This document shows, piece after piece, positions 1 to 12,926 of a stretch of DNA of 64,000 bases. Position numbers and translations under genes: made by a program. The notes under the pieces were generated by a model. The model made no database searches, was not told the DNA's origin, and saw only the letters and a program-made list of their open reading frames with translations. The stretch's first letter is position 1. Each line of letters begins with the position of its first letter. Source of the DNA: Anisakis pegreffii (taxonomy: Eukaryota > Nematoda > Chromadorea > Rhabditida > Anisakidae); the NCBI GenBank assembly GCA_035041965.1, contig JAPYMA010000248.1:21212-85211 (forward strand). The letters are read 5' to 3'.

Positions 1-3000
1 GTACGGTTCAACATTCCCATTGCGACGGACACAGTCTTGTCAATGGTTTGTTTGCCTGAAATCGATTTGATTTGAATGGATTCATTTGAATGTTCACATT
101 TGAAGGTTTGTTGACGGTCGAAAGTATATGGAACACGCCGCCAATATGATGGAGTTAGCGCAAGAGGAGATTTTTATCGCAGATTGGTGGTTGTCGCCTG
201 AAATTTACCTGAAGCGACCGCTGATCGAAGGAAATCGCTGGAGACTGGATGAACTGTTGAGGGTATGCATATCATGGATTGTTGTAATGACATTCTTGTT
301 TGATCCTGTTATTATTCACTATTACTAGGATTGCTATTGATATCATCACATTTAACAAGATTTTCGCCCACAAACGAGAAATTACCAATTTCAGCGGAAA
401 GCTGAGCAAGGAGTACGAATTTTTGTATTATTATATAAGGAAATGGAGATGGCATTGGGTTTGAACAGTATCTATACAAAACGGACATTGCAAGGACTGC
501 ATAAGAATATCAAGGTTCGTTCTGGTCTCATCGAATCGTCATTTTAGAACAATTTAAGATTTTCTAGCAGAAAGTCAAAATATATGATCAGAAAACTTTA
601 GAAAATTTCCGAGCTTGGTGAAATGAGTTCAGTCACGATAGAAATTGATGGAGTGTGCGATTGCAGGTGATGCGACATCCAGATCACTACATCTCATCGG
701 GTACATTCTTTTGGGCACATCACGAGAAATTGGTGATCGTGGATCAGATGATTGCGTTCGTCGGTGGTGTAGATTTGTGTTACGGGCGATGGGATGATTG
801 CAGACATAAGTTAACGGATTTAGGATCTGTTAAGTACGGCCTATCGCATGCGATGCAAAGCAATAAAGACTTCTCAATGGTTCGTTTCTATTCCTTCAAC
901 TGTTCATCCATTCACTGTGACTGAAGCACAGTTTTGAGATCGTCTTTAAACTTTTCTCTTGAAATGCATCTTTTGTAAACTCATAATTTCTCGTATTATA
1001 CGAGGAACATTTTAACATCTCTAACAAATCACTGAACAGGTGATGGATGCATGAATGTGATTTCAGTGATTTATGCGATTCATGTGATTTATGCATAAAT
1101 CACATGAATGTAATGTCATACATAATTTCTCTTGTTATATTAAAACTTCTGAACACTTGAACATTTCTACGAAATCACTGAACAGATGATGCGTGGATGT
1201 GATTTCAGCTATCCGCAATGCGTACGATGGCTGCGGAATCTGTAACACTGTCACCACTTGGACTTGAACCGGACGAGAACGTGCCTGGTGAAAAGGACAC
1301 GAATATGAAAAATTCGAATAGAGAAACGAACAAAAACCCAGAACGTTTCACCTCCGAATGCGTTATTATGATGACAGGATCAACGGATGATGATCCGAAT
1401 GAGAGCGCAGTCGATATTGACAAATACTACCGATCCTCATCGAACAGTCAAAATGCGTTCGGCGATTCAGCACCAATAACGAGTTATCGCAGTAGTTATA
1501 GTAAAGTTGATCCAAGAGTACGGCCTCTGGAAGGTATTGATGAGGTGGATGAGTGTAAGGCCGGCATGGTGATTCGAAGAGATTCATCTTCATATCGGCA
1601 ACAACAAGAAAGCGTTGTTGGTAAGGCGATTTAATGATTATCACTGTAATTGAAATTCGCATTCTGTTATCATTTGGATTTTTATCGTTTCATTTTTATT
1701 TTGTTTCCGTTAAGGTAACTGTTTTTTTATTTGTCACTGATGTGATTGATACTTTCCATGTGTCATTTTCCTGAGCCCGGGAGGCTTCAAGCTTTTGCAC
1801 TGACTATGTGGTTAGAGTATCTTGTGCAAACGGTGTGCAATACGAGTGTTTTTTTTTCAGAATTAGTGACGTTGATTATTATTCGTTGTTGATTTCTTGT
1901 TATGATTATTGTTATTATTATTATTGCTGTTGTCATCAATGAAAGTTATTGCATTATTACTATCGTGATTGGTATTATTCTGAGTACTGTTTCTAAGGTG
2001 ACGGACAATCGAACAGAGTAATAACATCAAAAACAACTTCAACAACGACATTCATAACTAAGCGAAGATGGAAGTCTGCTAGTCAGTCGAAGGCTAGCTC
2101 GAAATCATCATCCAGAATTCGGAAAAGCTCCGGAACTGAGGAAGATTCGGGTCTGAATGAGAGTCAACGACCCATAGTTACAGCATCGACAACTACAACC
2201 ACAGTTACAAGGCCGTTAGCAGTTGATACTCAAAGTGGTAGGTTTTTGCGCTAATATCTTTATGATTATTGGTTTCAGCATTATTATTGTTGTTAATATC
2301 GATGATATTGCAGTATTGTATTGTTATGAATATTATTGTAATGTTAGAGTGTAATTGTAACGGTGAAGTATTTGAATTGTTACATTATTGTGGCATTGGT
2401 AGAGTGGAATTGGGCATTTGAATTTCAGAAAGTTTGAAACTTAACGGGATGATTTTTAGAGGCGGCGAACCGTCGCAAAGCACATTCCACTGTGGTATAG
2501 AAAATGAATGATTTGGGATTTCACTATTTGGGATTTTACATGGGAACTTTGAATTTTTTTGGGGATAATTCTGTGGACTCTTTGAGTGTATGTTAATTTC
2601 TACACTGAAATTCCCATTAATACAAATTGCATAGATTCAAAGGGAATTCTTTATTGGAGCGAGCATTCACCGTATGTTTTTAATGAAATAATGGGTTTTG
2701 ACGTAGTCAATGAAGGATATTGAAGAGATAAAGAGATTAAATGCGATTACAATTCTGTTACAATAGGGTAATCGCTACCGTAACAGAATTGTAATAAGAT
2801 AAATATTCTGACCAATTAGGTAGGAAAAAAATGTAATATTGTAAATATATCCGTTAAATTCTGATCGATTATGAGATTGCCGTGCGAGTTTTAAGCAACC
2901 TATTGGTTCTGTAAGACTTAAATTGGGTGAATTTTATAAGGAATGCATTTATCTTTCGAAGTTTCTCCCAGTTCATTGTCTGTATTCCTATCCATTTCAC

Positions 3001-6000
3001 TAATCAGAATTTTTTCGTCGAATTTATAAAATTATGTCTTGAAATCCAGTTTGTAATATTCTGTATTCTCACCAGTATTCCCAACATCTGAAAGTTTTCT
3101 TTTGTTTCATGCCTGCTTTTTCGTTAGTTTATGCAGTTTTGCCATCCCATTGCCATTTCTGTCACAAAGCTTTTGCAATTGAACCTTAAAGTTTTCGATT
3201 CTTTTCGAGCGGTTAGATTAATTCTTCTGTAATTTTCGTTATCAATTTTATCAGCGGCATTATAGCCCTTACTATTTCTGTTGTTACCATTTTCATCACT
3301 TAATATTGAGTTGTCATATTCTAGGTGGTAGTCAACGACTGTCAATACCAACAACACCAGCAAATGCAGATGAACAACAACGAACTGGAAAAGCGAAAAG
3401 ATTTTTGTCAGCGATTAGACACTCACCGTCAATACCTCGTCGATTGCGGGGTCATACGGATTTGCCACCAACTGAAATGGTCGCGATGAACGCGAAACAC
3501 ATGGACATGCATGAAGCACTCAACAAATACAAGGTAATTCGATCAGCTGATATAAAAATGATCTGAATGTGTAAATATTCGCGTTTGGATTGGAATGGAT
3601 GGAATATGTTGTTGAAAGGAAACTCTCTAGATCAGTGTTTCTCTTGGGGGTGAAATTAGCCATTTTGGGTAATTTGGAAGTGTCGAGGGGTAATGGAGGG
3701 AGTTGGGAAATTAGTACTGCGAGCAGTTGTTATTTTATGACAGACAGCCATTGTGATGGTGTTTTTTTAACTTAGATTTGTAAATACGATGAGTTGATGG
3801 CAACACTCTTCATTCTCCTGTTTTCGGCCGGGCCTAACAGGGTTTTCATTCTTTTCCTAGCCGCTGTAATCGCTCTCATGACTTCTATCACCAAAAGTGT
3901 TCTCTTCTGCTAATTTCTCATTCATTTCACTCAGCAATTAAATTCAAATTCTCATTCTATCAAATACACTCTTTTATTGATCACTTGACTGTCGAACGTT
4001 GTTGAGCAATTCAATTCGATTGTTGTATTGTTGACTTCGGCTGTCAACACTCGTCAACGCATCCAGTAAATAGTATATGCTACAGAATAAGAAATTGATT
4101 TGAACTGTGAAGTGAAATGAGACAAAATAAATGAGAAAAATTCATGAAGAGAACGGTATTCACATGCAATAGCTATGAGAGCGAATACAACACGTCTGAA
4201 AAGAATGAGAATTCATCTAAATCAGTTTGAAGCGAGCATGTCATGCACAATAGCTTTTCGTGCAATCATAATCGATTGCAATCATGGGCAACGCAGCGGT
4301 CTAGAACAGTGGTTCCTGTAGGAAGTCAATTTACCCGTTGTAGATAATTTGGGGTAACGGTGGCCTGCCAGATCACCAAAAGGGGTAATTGAGCACCCGA
4401 ACGTAAGAACCACTTCTCTAGACAATGGCTAAAAAAGAAATTACGTCTGAGCATTAAATCGTATAAATTTTTAAGGAGTACGTAGAAAGTGGTAAGGCGT
4501 TTGAAGATAAACGACGGGCCGATCGTAGATCACCATCAATCCAAAAGAAGCACAGTCTATTGTATCGCATGACACATCCATCTAAAAAGAAACATTGGTG
4601 GAAAAGAGTCCGAGAGGAGACCGGTCAATACGACATCAAGTAAACGAAACAATTCACTCAATTATTTCAGTTTGCCTTAAATTTTCAATTGTGAAGAATT
4701 GAACTTCCGAATCTTCCAAAATGAAATTCAAAGAGCTGAGAAGTTTCACGAAGCAGGGAATTTGGCCATATGGAACGTTGTCGCAGGCTAGTAGACTAAA
4801 TGGGAGACTGGGACAATAGGACAATCGTGAACAAGATTTGAAATTGCTTGGATTAAATGATGGTTGTTTTGTGCAGATGGATGGAACTGAAGAATGAAGA
4901 TGAAAGAATAAAATCGCTCGAAATGGAAGGTGCCGCAAAGCTGTGGCTTGGCAAAGACTACGTTAATTTCATCTATAAAGATTTCGTTGAGTTGGATATG
5001 CCCTTCCATGGTTGGTAACATTTAATTTTGTTGTGAACACTCTTTTAGTAGAAACAATTACGTAACTTTTCAATTATTTTTAAGTGACTTCGCTGAAGAT
5101 AACATGGTCCATTGTTGTAATCAGTGATAAGTACAGTTGAGAGTCTCGCGTATGATAATATGGAAACTATCAATTAGTATGTTTTAAATTAAGATTTTAT
5201 CGATCGTGGATGTACACCGCGCATGCCTTGGCACGATATACATGCGGTTACGTATGGAAGTAGTGCCCGAGATCTGGCACGTCATTTCATACAACGGTGG
5301 AATGCTACCAAGGTGATCACTTCATTCCACTGCTTTAATTGCAAAAAACTTTCTAAGTTTTCACATCCGAATCGATCAATCTATTTATTGTTTTATTCCT
5401 TCGTTCATAATTGAATTCGCTGACCACTGGTATATGTTATCTGTCGGTATTTCGTTTTTCTGTAATACTTGAATCGTTTTCAATCGATGTTCGATTCTAT
5501 CAAATTCTATGATGCCAGTAAGGGTATTTTTGAAGTTATTTGTTAACTTGGAGTTTTTCGAAACTTGGAAAAAGTAAAATTAATTGTTAGTTCTGTATGA
5601 TTTAGACGGAAAAATCGAAAGATGAGAAAGACTATCCATTTTTGTTACCAAAATCTTACGATACAATAAAAGTACCTCGCGTCCTGCAAACCATCAGTGA
5701 ATGCGCTGATGTTCAAGTGCTAAGATCTGTCTCAAATTGGTCAACTCTAATCAATCACACCGAAGACAGCATACAGCAGGTAAGCTGAGCGTAATTCATT
5801 GTGGGTGAATATGCAAGCGAGTTGATTGTCCTCTCTTAGTGAATTTCGATGAAGAAATTCTCAGACTCCAAGCGATTTCGATCTGTTTTGTTAGATGATT
5901 AGCTTTCACCTCCTTTGGTCGAATTTTTCCGCGAAGGGCTATGGAATTGGAATTTTGGAATTTATCAACAGAAGTTCTTCCCATATGAAGCGATTGCTTT

Positions 6001-8586
6001 TGTTATACTGTTCCTTCTTAATAAAGTCAGAGCTGTTTCATTTTCTAATTGCATTTAGTATTTGATTGTGAACACTTTTAGAACACGCAATTGCTAACTC
6101 TGATTGTCAATTTCAACATTCTTACAGGCATACCTCTCATTGATTGCAAACTCCCAACATTGTATTTATATCGAAAATCAGTTCTTTGTATCATTAATAA
6201 AAAGTACCGAAGTTTATAATGAGATTTGTCGTGTGCTCTGCGATCGAATCAAACGAGCTTATGAGTGAGTTCAAGTTTTGACATTATGATGATGATTATG
6301 CAACTTATTTCACCTTGTAAAGCCTTTTTGAGAAATATTGTTGTTATTATTTAGTTATTGCAGTTACCGTTGATAATTCTATCACTCACATTTTCCTCAT
6401 CCAACAAGATCTGGCAGATTGTCTTAAAATATATAAACGTTTATGTGTTGATTCGCGATCTGTTAGAAGTAGACATTGAAAATACCTCTTATTATTTTAG
6501 TCAAGGATTGGAGGAATTTGCAAACTTTTCGTTACTTTCAGTGATAATCAAAAGTTCCGTGTCTATATAGTATTGCCTTTGTTACCCGCATTCGAAGGCG
6601 ATGTCGGTGCACCGGGTGGATCGGCTCTGCAGGCTGTTCTGCACTGGACGTTTCTTTCGTTATCAAAGGGACCACATTCACTCATTGAGGTCCTCAAGAA
6701 ACATGTCCCAGATCCGATGAAATATATAAAAGTTTGCTCATTAAGAACATGGGATATTTTATGTGGCAAATTGGTCGGTTTTTGAAATTATTTCTTTTTT
6801 GAACTGATCTTATCTGTTCGATCATGTATAATCAGAGGTATGAGTGGAGAATTCTTTGGAGAAAAAAGTAATGTGGATTTTTGCGAAGCAATAGGATTAG
6901 GAAATGCCTTCGGTGGCGATGTTGAATTTCATTTAACTAAGTGAAAATGGCGATTATAGAAATAGGTAGCGATTTTTGAGGATATTATCATTAGTGACAG
7001 CAGTCTTCGGCATTTGAAGACAGCCATTTTCAGTCGAAACCACTTGTCTTTACTTCTGCCACTGTTTAGAAGTTTGCAAACTGAACTGCTTATTGTTAAA
7101 AGTTTGATTTGATTCAATTTCGATTATTTCGATGCTGATTTGTTATTTATCTTTGAAGGTCACCGAATTAGTCTATATTCACTCTAAATGTATGATTGTT
7201 GATGATAAATATACAATAATCGGATCAGCGAATATCAATGATCGTTCACAATGTGGAAATCGAGATTCTGAAGTAAGTTGTATCAATTTAAAGGTTTTTT
7301 TCCACAAATTGAAGGTTGAGGGTTCAAAGGTTCAAAGCCTCATGTTCAATTAAACTATACCAAAAAAATGGAGGAAATATTTCGTCCTTCTCAAGAAGAT
7401 AATGGGTGATGGTGTAGAACGGAGTCTCGATCTGGCTTCTTTACACAAAGCATCTCTAAAGACTGACCTTTTCAATATTGCGTTATTTTTGTGTTGAACA
7501 GTTATTGTTATTTTATTTGGCTGTTGAAACGAGTGCATTTGCTTCAAAATACTCAAATTGAAGGTGTGTATTGTTGTGAAAGACTGTGAATTTGTGGATT
7601 CAAAAATGAATGGACAGCCCTATAAAGCGGGTAAATATGCGCTCAGCCTTCGTAAACATCTTATGAGCGTTGGTTTTATCTTCATTCGAAAATTTTATTG
7701 TTCCATCGAGTAGTTTGTTTCATTATTATTATTATGCAATCAAATTTCAATTTTTGAAATGAAAATAACTCGAATCAAATTTAAGGAACATTTGGGTTTG
7801 TTACCAGAGCAAGCGACCAGGTGGGGAACGCGGCACGATCAGACTGAACCAATTGATCTGGACGATCCCGTTATCGATTCGTTCTTTTTCGATACGTGGG
7901 GTGCGATTGCGAAAAATAACACCGCAATCTTCGAGGAAGTAAATTTTTGTGAAGATTTCTATTTCATATGACTTATATTTAGTGAAAAGGAATGTATATA
8001 TTAGCGATTTCATCTCATGACATGCATTTGCGATTCGGAATCGGAGGAGGTTGTCTCCTCTATTCGACTTTCCTACTGCTGCGTAAACCGGAGAATCATC
8101 AGGCATTATCTGTTTGCGCTTGAGGAAATTCCATTCTCATTTATTTGAGGGAGTTATCGCACTACTTTGAAAAGCAATCGTGGTTATGGATCTATTGCAA
8201 AAAGTGTGGATATATTTATCAAATTGAATCACTATCACTCAGCTATTAGCTGATATTTCATATAAATAATTCCGTGTAGCTGAGGTTGTCTACAGAAATG
8301 AAATTTGTTTAGTACGCGCAGATAAATTGACTCTTTCAATCGATGATTCGTGAATTTTCAGGTATTCCGAGTGGTTCCAACAAATTTGGTGGAAACTTTC
8401 GAAGAGTTGAATGTCTGGCATTCACAATTACCAATGAACGAATACAGTCCACAGCTAGCTGAAGAGAAATTGAGAGGACTGCGAGGAGTTCTCGTTGAAT
8501 TTCCACTGTATTTTCTATTCAAAGCAAATCTCGCACCTGGTTTTGGCTCAAAAGAAGGTTATGTGCCAAGTTCTGTGTTCACATGA
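1..8586 (+). CDS. pld-1: Phospholipase D (PX-PH-HKD type), copy A, 5' end outside window
   Basis: Hydrolyses phosphatidylcholine to phosphatidic acid and choline at membranes. The 17 exons I place are <1-45, 106-262, 395-514, 667-879, 1209-1620, 1998-2237, 3325-3533, 4476-4639, 4877-5010, 5194-5312, 5606-5779, 6128-6264, 6542-6773, 7159-7272, 7564-7668, 7786-7938 and 8362-8586. They join in one frame: 983 residues to the TGA stop. Visible landmarks are the DWWLSPE motif after the PH domain, HKD motif 1 (HHEKLVIVD, 718-744), the IYIENQFF segment, and HKD motif 2 (HSKCMIVD, 7180-7203) followed by GSANINDRS. The N-terminal PX and most of the PH domain lie left of base 1. Between the two HKD halves it carries a long, serine- and threonine-rich loop (exons 1209-1620 and 1998-2237), about 155 residues longer than in copy B. 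No stop or frameshift is seen, so it looks functional. The family call is certain; the loop exon edges are less so. Confidence 0.95.
3625..4423 (+). mobile_element. Non-autonomous hAT-like element in a PLD copy A intron
   Basis: The element spans about 3633-4415. Its ends are imperfect inverted repeats of the CAGTGGTTCTC type: CAGTGTTTCTC on the left and AAGAACCACTT on the right. It is flanked by near-identical 8-bp sequences, CTCTAGAT (3625-3632) and CTCTAGAC (4416-4423). An 8-bp target duplication and this terminal motif are typical of hAT transposons. No transposase frame is seen. The same insertion with the same flanks occurs at the matching place in PLD copy B (20,726-21,511), so it entered before the gene was duplicated. 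Confidence 0.7.
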
Positions 8587-8640
8587 ATAATCTATTGCTC
8601 TTGCTGCTATTTATTCATTTCTTCATGTAATTCATCCACT

Positions 8641-11600
8641 GAAGTATCATTCATGTACTACTCTATCGTTCTTGTAAAACAACGACGATTTGAACATTTG
8701 CGTTGATTAATTCGAACGGAATTATGTTTTGGAAAAGGATCTGTAACTAAGAGGGAATTGAACGGAAATTCCTCGATCTCCGGTGAAGAGATTTTTGTTT
8801 TTGGAAAGTGGAAATCGAACCGCCTTCATTTGTCACCCACAAAAAGTTGCAGAAGAATGCGTATCGAAATTGCCCACAGTTATGAATGGTTCATTGCCTT
8901 AATGTTTTAGTGTCTAGAGATAATCACGGTTACAGATCCTCCTTGCAATGTATTTATGTCTGTATTCCATGTGTTTCAGTTATTATTTATGACACGATTG
9001 TTCAGTAAGCAAACGAATAGTATCGCATGCAATTTCTGCTTAACAAATGTAGAAGAATGGTTTGAAGAAATCTTTTTATAAAACAATAATTCTAAGCTCG
9101 ATCCCACTTTGAGGAAATTTGTTGTTCAGCTGATTTAGTAAGAGTACTCACTATTGAAGACTCCTTCAAATCGAGAGAAGTATTTGATGAAGCGATGAGA
9201 GTCAATCGTGATTCTGCGTGTATTCAAGCAATACCTTATCACTAAACGTTTTTCATCTCAGTTGGTGGAAGTCACCATTGAGAATTTGAGATAGTTTTCA
9301 GTTACGATGAATGGGATGCGCTATGTTTGCTTGACCGTGAATATACTTAGTATTAGATGCTTAAAATTTTGAATTTTGATCGTTAGCGCACTCCTTACAA
9401 TGAAATGTAATGCTTTCCTGGTAGTGTGAAATAATAGTTGAGTCCTGATGAGGTTCTCTCAAGAACATATTTGTTCTTTCGATAGTCCAAACGAATTTCG
9501 ATAAGAATATTTTCTCAGACTGATAGTGTAGAGAATTTCATCCCTTATTGCTAGTAATTCTTTCAAATAGATGTTGTTGTATTAATAAATCCCCACTGAT
9601 TGCTTCCACTTGTATTCCACGATATAACTACGACACTTTGGGTCACACTCTCTTCGATCATTTGGTATTAGTTGAGACTGTAACAGCTAACAACTCCACA
9701 AAATCTGGCTCGAGAGGAGCCTTTAGCTGGAACTCAAGCCAGAGTCGAAGTCTGACTTGCCCTACCCAACCCCTGACCAAGTAAATGTTCGTAGGTGGAA
9801 ATCGAGCGCTGAGGAGATGAGGTGATCGAAAGGCGTATCGCATTGAATATTTATGTATATGTATATATTAGTGAGTGAAAATGGCTGATTTCAGTCGAGA
9901 AAAAAATGGTAAAGTGAGAAGTAGAAGAAATGTGATATTTGCTAGATTGCTTCTTCGAACATTGATATGATTTGTTCAGAATTTCAATGAATTTTTGATT
10001 AATTACTTATATTATATTTGCTTAATAAGCAAAGTATTATTGTTTTCGTCATTTGTCATACACTCGCTAGTTGTATTATTTGTTATCCAGATCAATGATT
10101 TCTAATTGCATAATTTTGTTCTGAGCTGTCTTATTGCCTGGTTTAGAGTCATTCATCGAATTCAGATCGTTGGATGAACGGCGTCCGGTCGTTTAGGGCA
10201 GAACTTGAATTCACATGCTCCCGTCAAAGGGTGATACTCTTAGTACCCAATGGTAGGGAAAGCGAACGAAATTGTTTCGAGAGAACGTGGTTTATACTGG
10301 TGTTTCCGTTGCATGAGTAGTAGAAAGCAACAAAACGTGAGATTGAAATATTTGTTAGTGATCGTCTTCAGAATCTCGGGCGGATAGAATGAGAAGGCAA
10401 GTCCTATTCCTTGAATCTTCTACCGTTGCGTAGGCCACTCACTGCTTGCGGAAAGGAGTTTGGATGAAATTTGATCAAACTCAATAATTTTCTAGTGATC
10501 AAACTCAATTTCAATTCGCAGTTGCTTCACCATACATGAGTTATGCCCATCTTCCGAATTTTTTCTTAAATATGTATGTTTATCCATCTGATATTTTTGT
10601 TTTGTTTTGTGGAAACACCTTTTTTTCAAACTTTCTAGTCGAACCTCATTCAGTGCGCTTTTTCTGTTGTATTTTTTGTTTTCTATTTCGGTTTCGCTGT
10701 CATATTTCATAAATCGGTTTGTTATTTCATCAGGATGATTGTCACCAACCAATAGTATGTTGTGTATTTGTTTTCGTTTCGAATATTTCTAGTTTACTTA
10801 ATTCAATACGTTTATGTTGTAATTTGAAACATTTTACTCGCATAAATATTATTGTTATTGCCTTTACTTATGATTATTTTGGTTTTATTTTTGTTCGCTT
10901 CTGAATTTCATTTGAATTGTTTCCGAATGTTTGTAAATGTTTTCAAATGAAGACAAATGAAATCATTTGCGAATCCTTCGTCTTTGACGTGAATTTGCAA
11001 GAGCACAAACAGGCACACCAATGAACATTTAGCAGCATACATCAGATCACCATTACATCACCGTTCCTATTGCTGACTGTAACAGAAGATGCGAACATTT
11101 GATCATTACAATATGGAGGTCGATAGATGCTCTATCCAGGGATTATGCGATATCAATAAATAACACTTCACAGATGTTCCATTTTCTTGAACCTGAAGTG
11201 ATGTTGTTTAAGAATGGTACCATATAAACAGGTGGAACTAATGCTGTATAAGAGGTGCTGAGAAGAAATGAAGGGACGCAGCAGTAACTGAATATGATGT
11301 ACGTTTGTAGTGCTCACAGTTAATATTAATGTGATCGTAGGAGTGAAACAGCACTTTTTACACAAAAGTATATGTCAAATGTCGTCCGTTATACTGTATG
11401 CACATACTTCAAATCACATGAACTTTAAACGCAAATATATTTTAAATCCAATGAGAATGTGACATTTTGACAGCGGTGTACGCATGATATCCTTCAGATC
11501 TCTGGAAAATACATCCAAGAGGCATCTATGACCCTTAGAATATATGTACTCACTGGAATACACTTTTTATTACCAATGTGCGATTAAATGCAAGAGAAAG

Positions 11601-12926
11601 GCACGCAATCATCCAACAACTAGGGTCTTTATTAACACATAATAAGTTTTATGCATGATAGTGATGTGTAAATGACTTTATGTGAACAAAATGAAATGAT
11701 TTGTGGCAATGATGATGATGACAATGGTATGAAGGGGAGTATATTTGGATTGTGAAATACGATTAACGCAGACGATTGGGTTTGGAGGTTCCGGGATATC
11801 AAACTAGAAGCTGTGATAAGTAGCAAACGTCGGGTGAACAAGGGAATGTATGAGGAGGGATCAACAATTTCCTCGAGATGCTTTGAATTTCACGAAGATC
11901 CAGAGGAGAGCGAGAGTTGTGTAGCTACGAGCCAGAGAATCGTAAGGAACCAATTTCAGTATAATTGCCAAAGATGGAACTGTTATGATGATAGATGGAT
12001 ATGATAGTAATGAGATATGAATATGATAAAGTATATAGTTTTCAAGAACAATCTCGTTATGCAGACGTTATAGTTAAAACCGTCCAATTCACAGTATATT
12101 AATTACATCCAATTCATTTGTATTAGAAACTGATTAAACTGCCAATGAATATAAAACAATTGGACCATTAAAAGTAATTCCGAAGAATATTCAAAGCGGT
12201 ATCGTTTGTCGTATTATAATATTCGGTTCTACGCTGACCATATGAAGTTTCACCTGAAGCACTCTTCAAAGGGCACAACTTTTTGCGATATTGCTGACGG
12301 TTTTACTTGGCACCTTAAGATCAAGAGGACTTACTGGTAGTTCAATCGTCTTTATAGTGCAAGGCCTCAACAATTCAAACACATCAAATTCATATGATAA
12401 AATCTCGAAATACTCAGGCTTTCATCGAAACAAAGAAAAAATTGACGGATTGAGACAGAAATTTGCATCTGAAAGCAGGAATTGGGATGTCAATTGTATG
12501 GTTTCATGCAAACAGAAAGATTGATATTCATATCGCTATATTTGACTGATCCCGATGAGATCAAAAAAGCATTGCTTGACAACTGAGGTTTGCACTTCGG
12601 AAATATCCTTACGTTGTTCTATTCTTATCACTGGTCTGACACCAGGAATTTGTGCAAAACCTTCGGTAAAATGGAAGTTCCGTTAGCAGATTGGAATTTC
12701 TGGTAGTCGTCAACAAGGTTTTCTTTGATTTTCAACGCACTCATTGGTACCTAACAACCGTCTCGGATGTCGCTGTGATAAGGAGAATTGATACGATTTA
12801 TCAAAACGTTCTTGTCTAATAATCAATCGTTTGAAGAATTGCAACTTATAGTTTCCAACAATTATTTCCGATACATCAAAAGTGGTGATACAAGCAAGTT
12901 GATGATGGGTAGTTTATTAATTTCAC
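8641..12926. other. Spacer between the two PLD genes, left part, no gene recognised
   Basis: Several short open frames exist (for example 9548-9784, 12,291-12,524 and 12,788-13,081 on the + strand). None shows a family motif, and the last is antisense to the cysteine-rich exon. The stretch is AT-rich single-copy-looking DNA with no clear repeat. Further exons of the cysteine-rich gene downstream of 12,927 could be hidden here, because the last exon I place ends at a splice donor. Confidence 0.4.

Larger units (their letters stand above)
1..8640 (+). repeat. Left arm of large inverted duplication (PLD copy A)
   Basis: Exons, intron positions, most introns and the first 50 or so bases after the stop codon match 24,000-16,530 read on the opposite strand. 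The match starts at base 1, so the arm continues off the window. The similarity fades about 50 bases beyond the stop codon, which marks the inner boundary. Confidence 0.9.

Noticed and set aside
1218..1634. 138-residue frame as a separate gene
   Set aside because: It starts after a TTTCAG acceptor in the phase left by the previous PLD exon and ends at a donor; it is the PLD loop exon.
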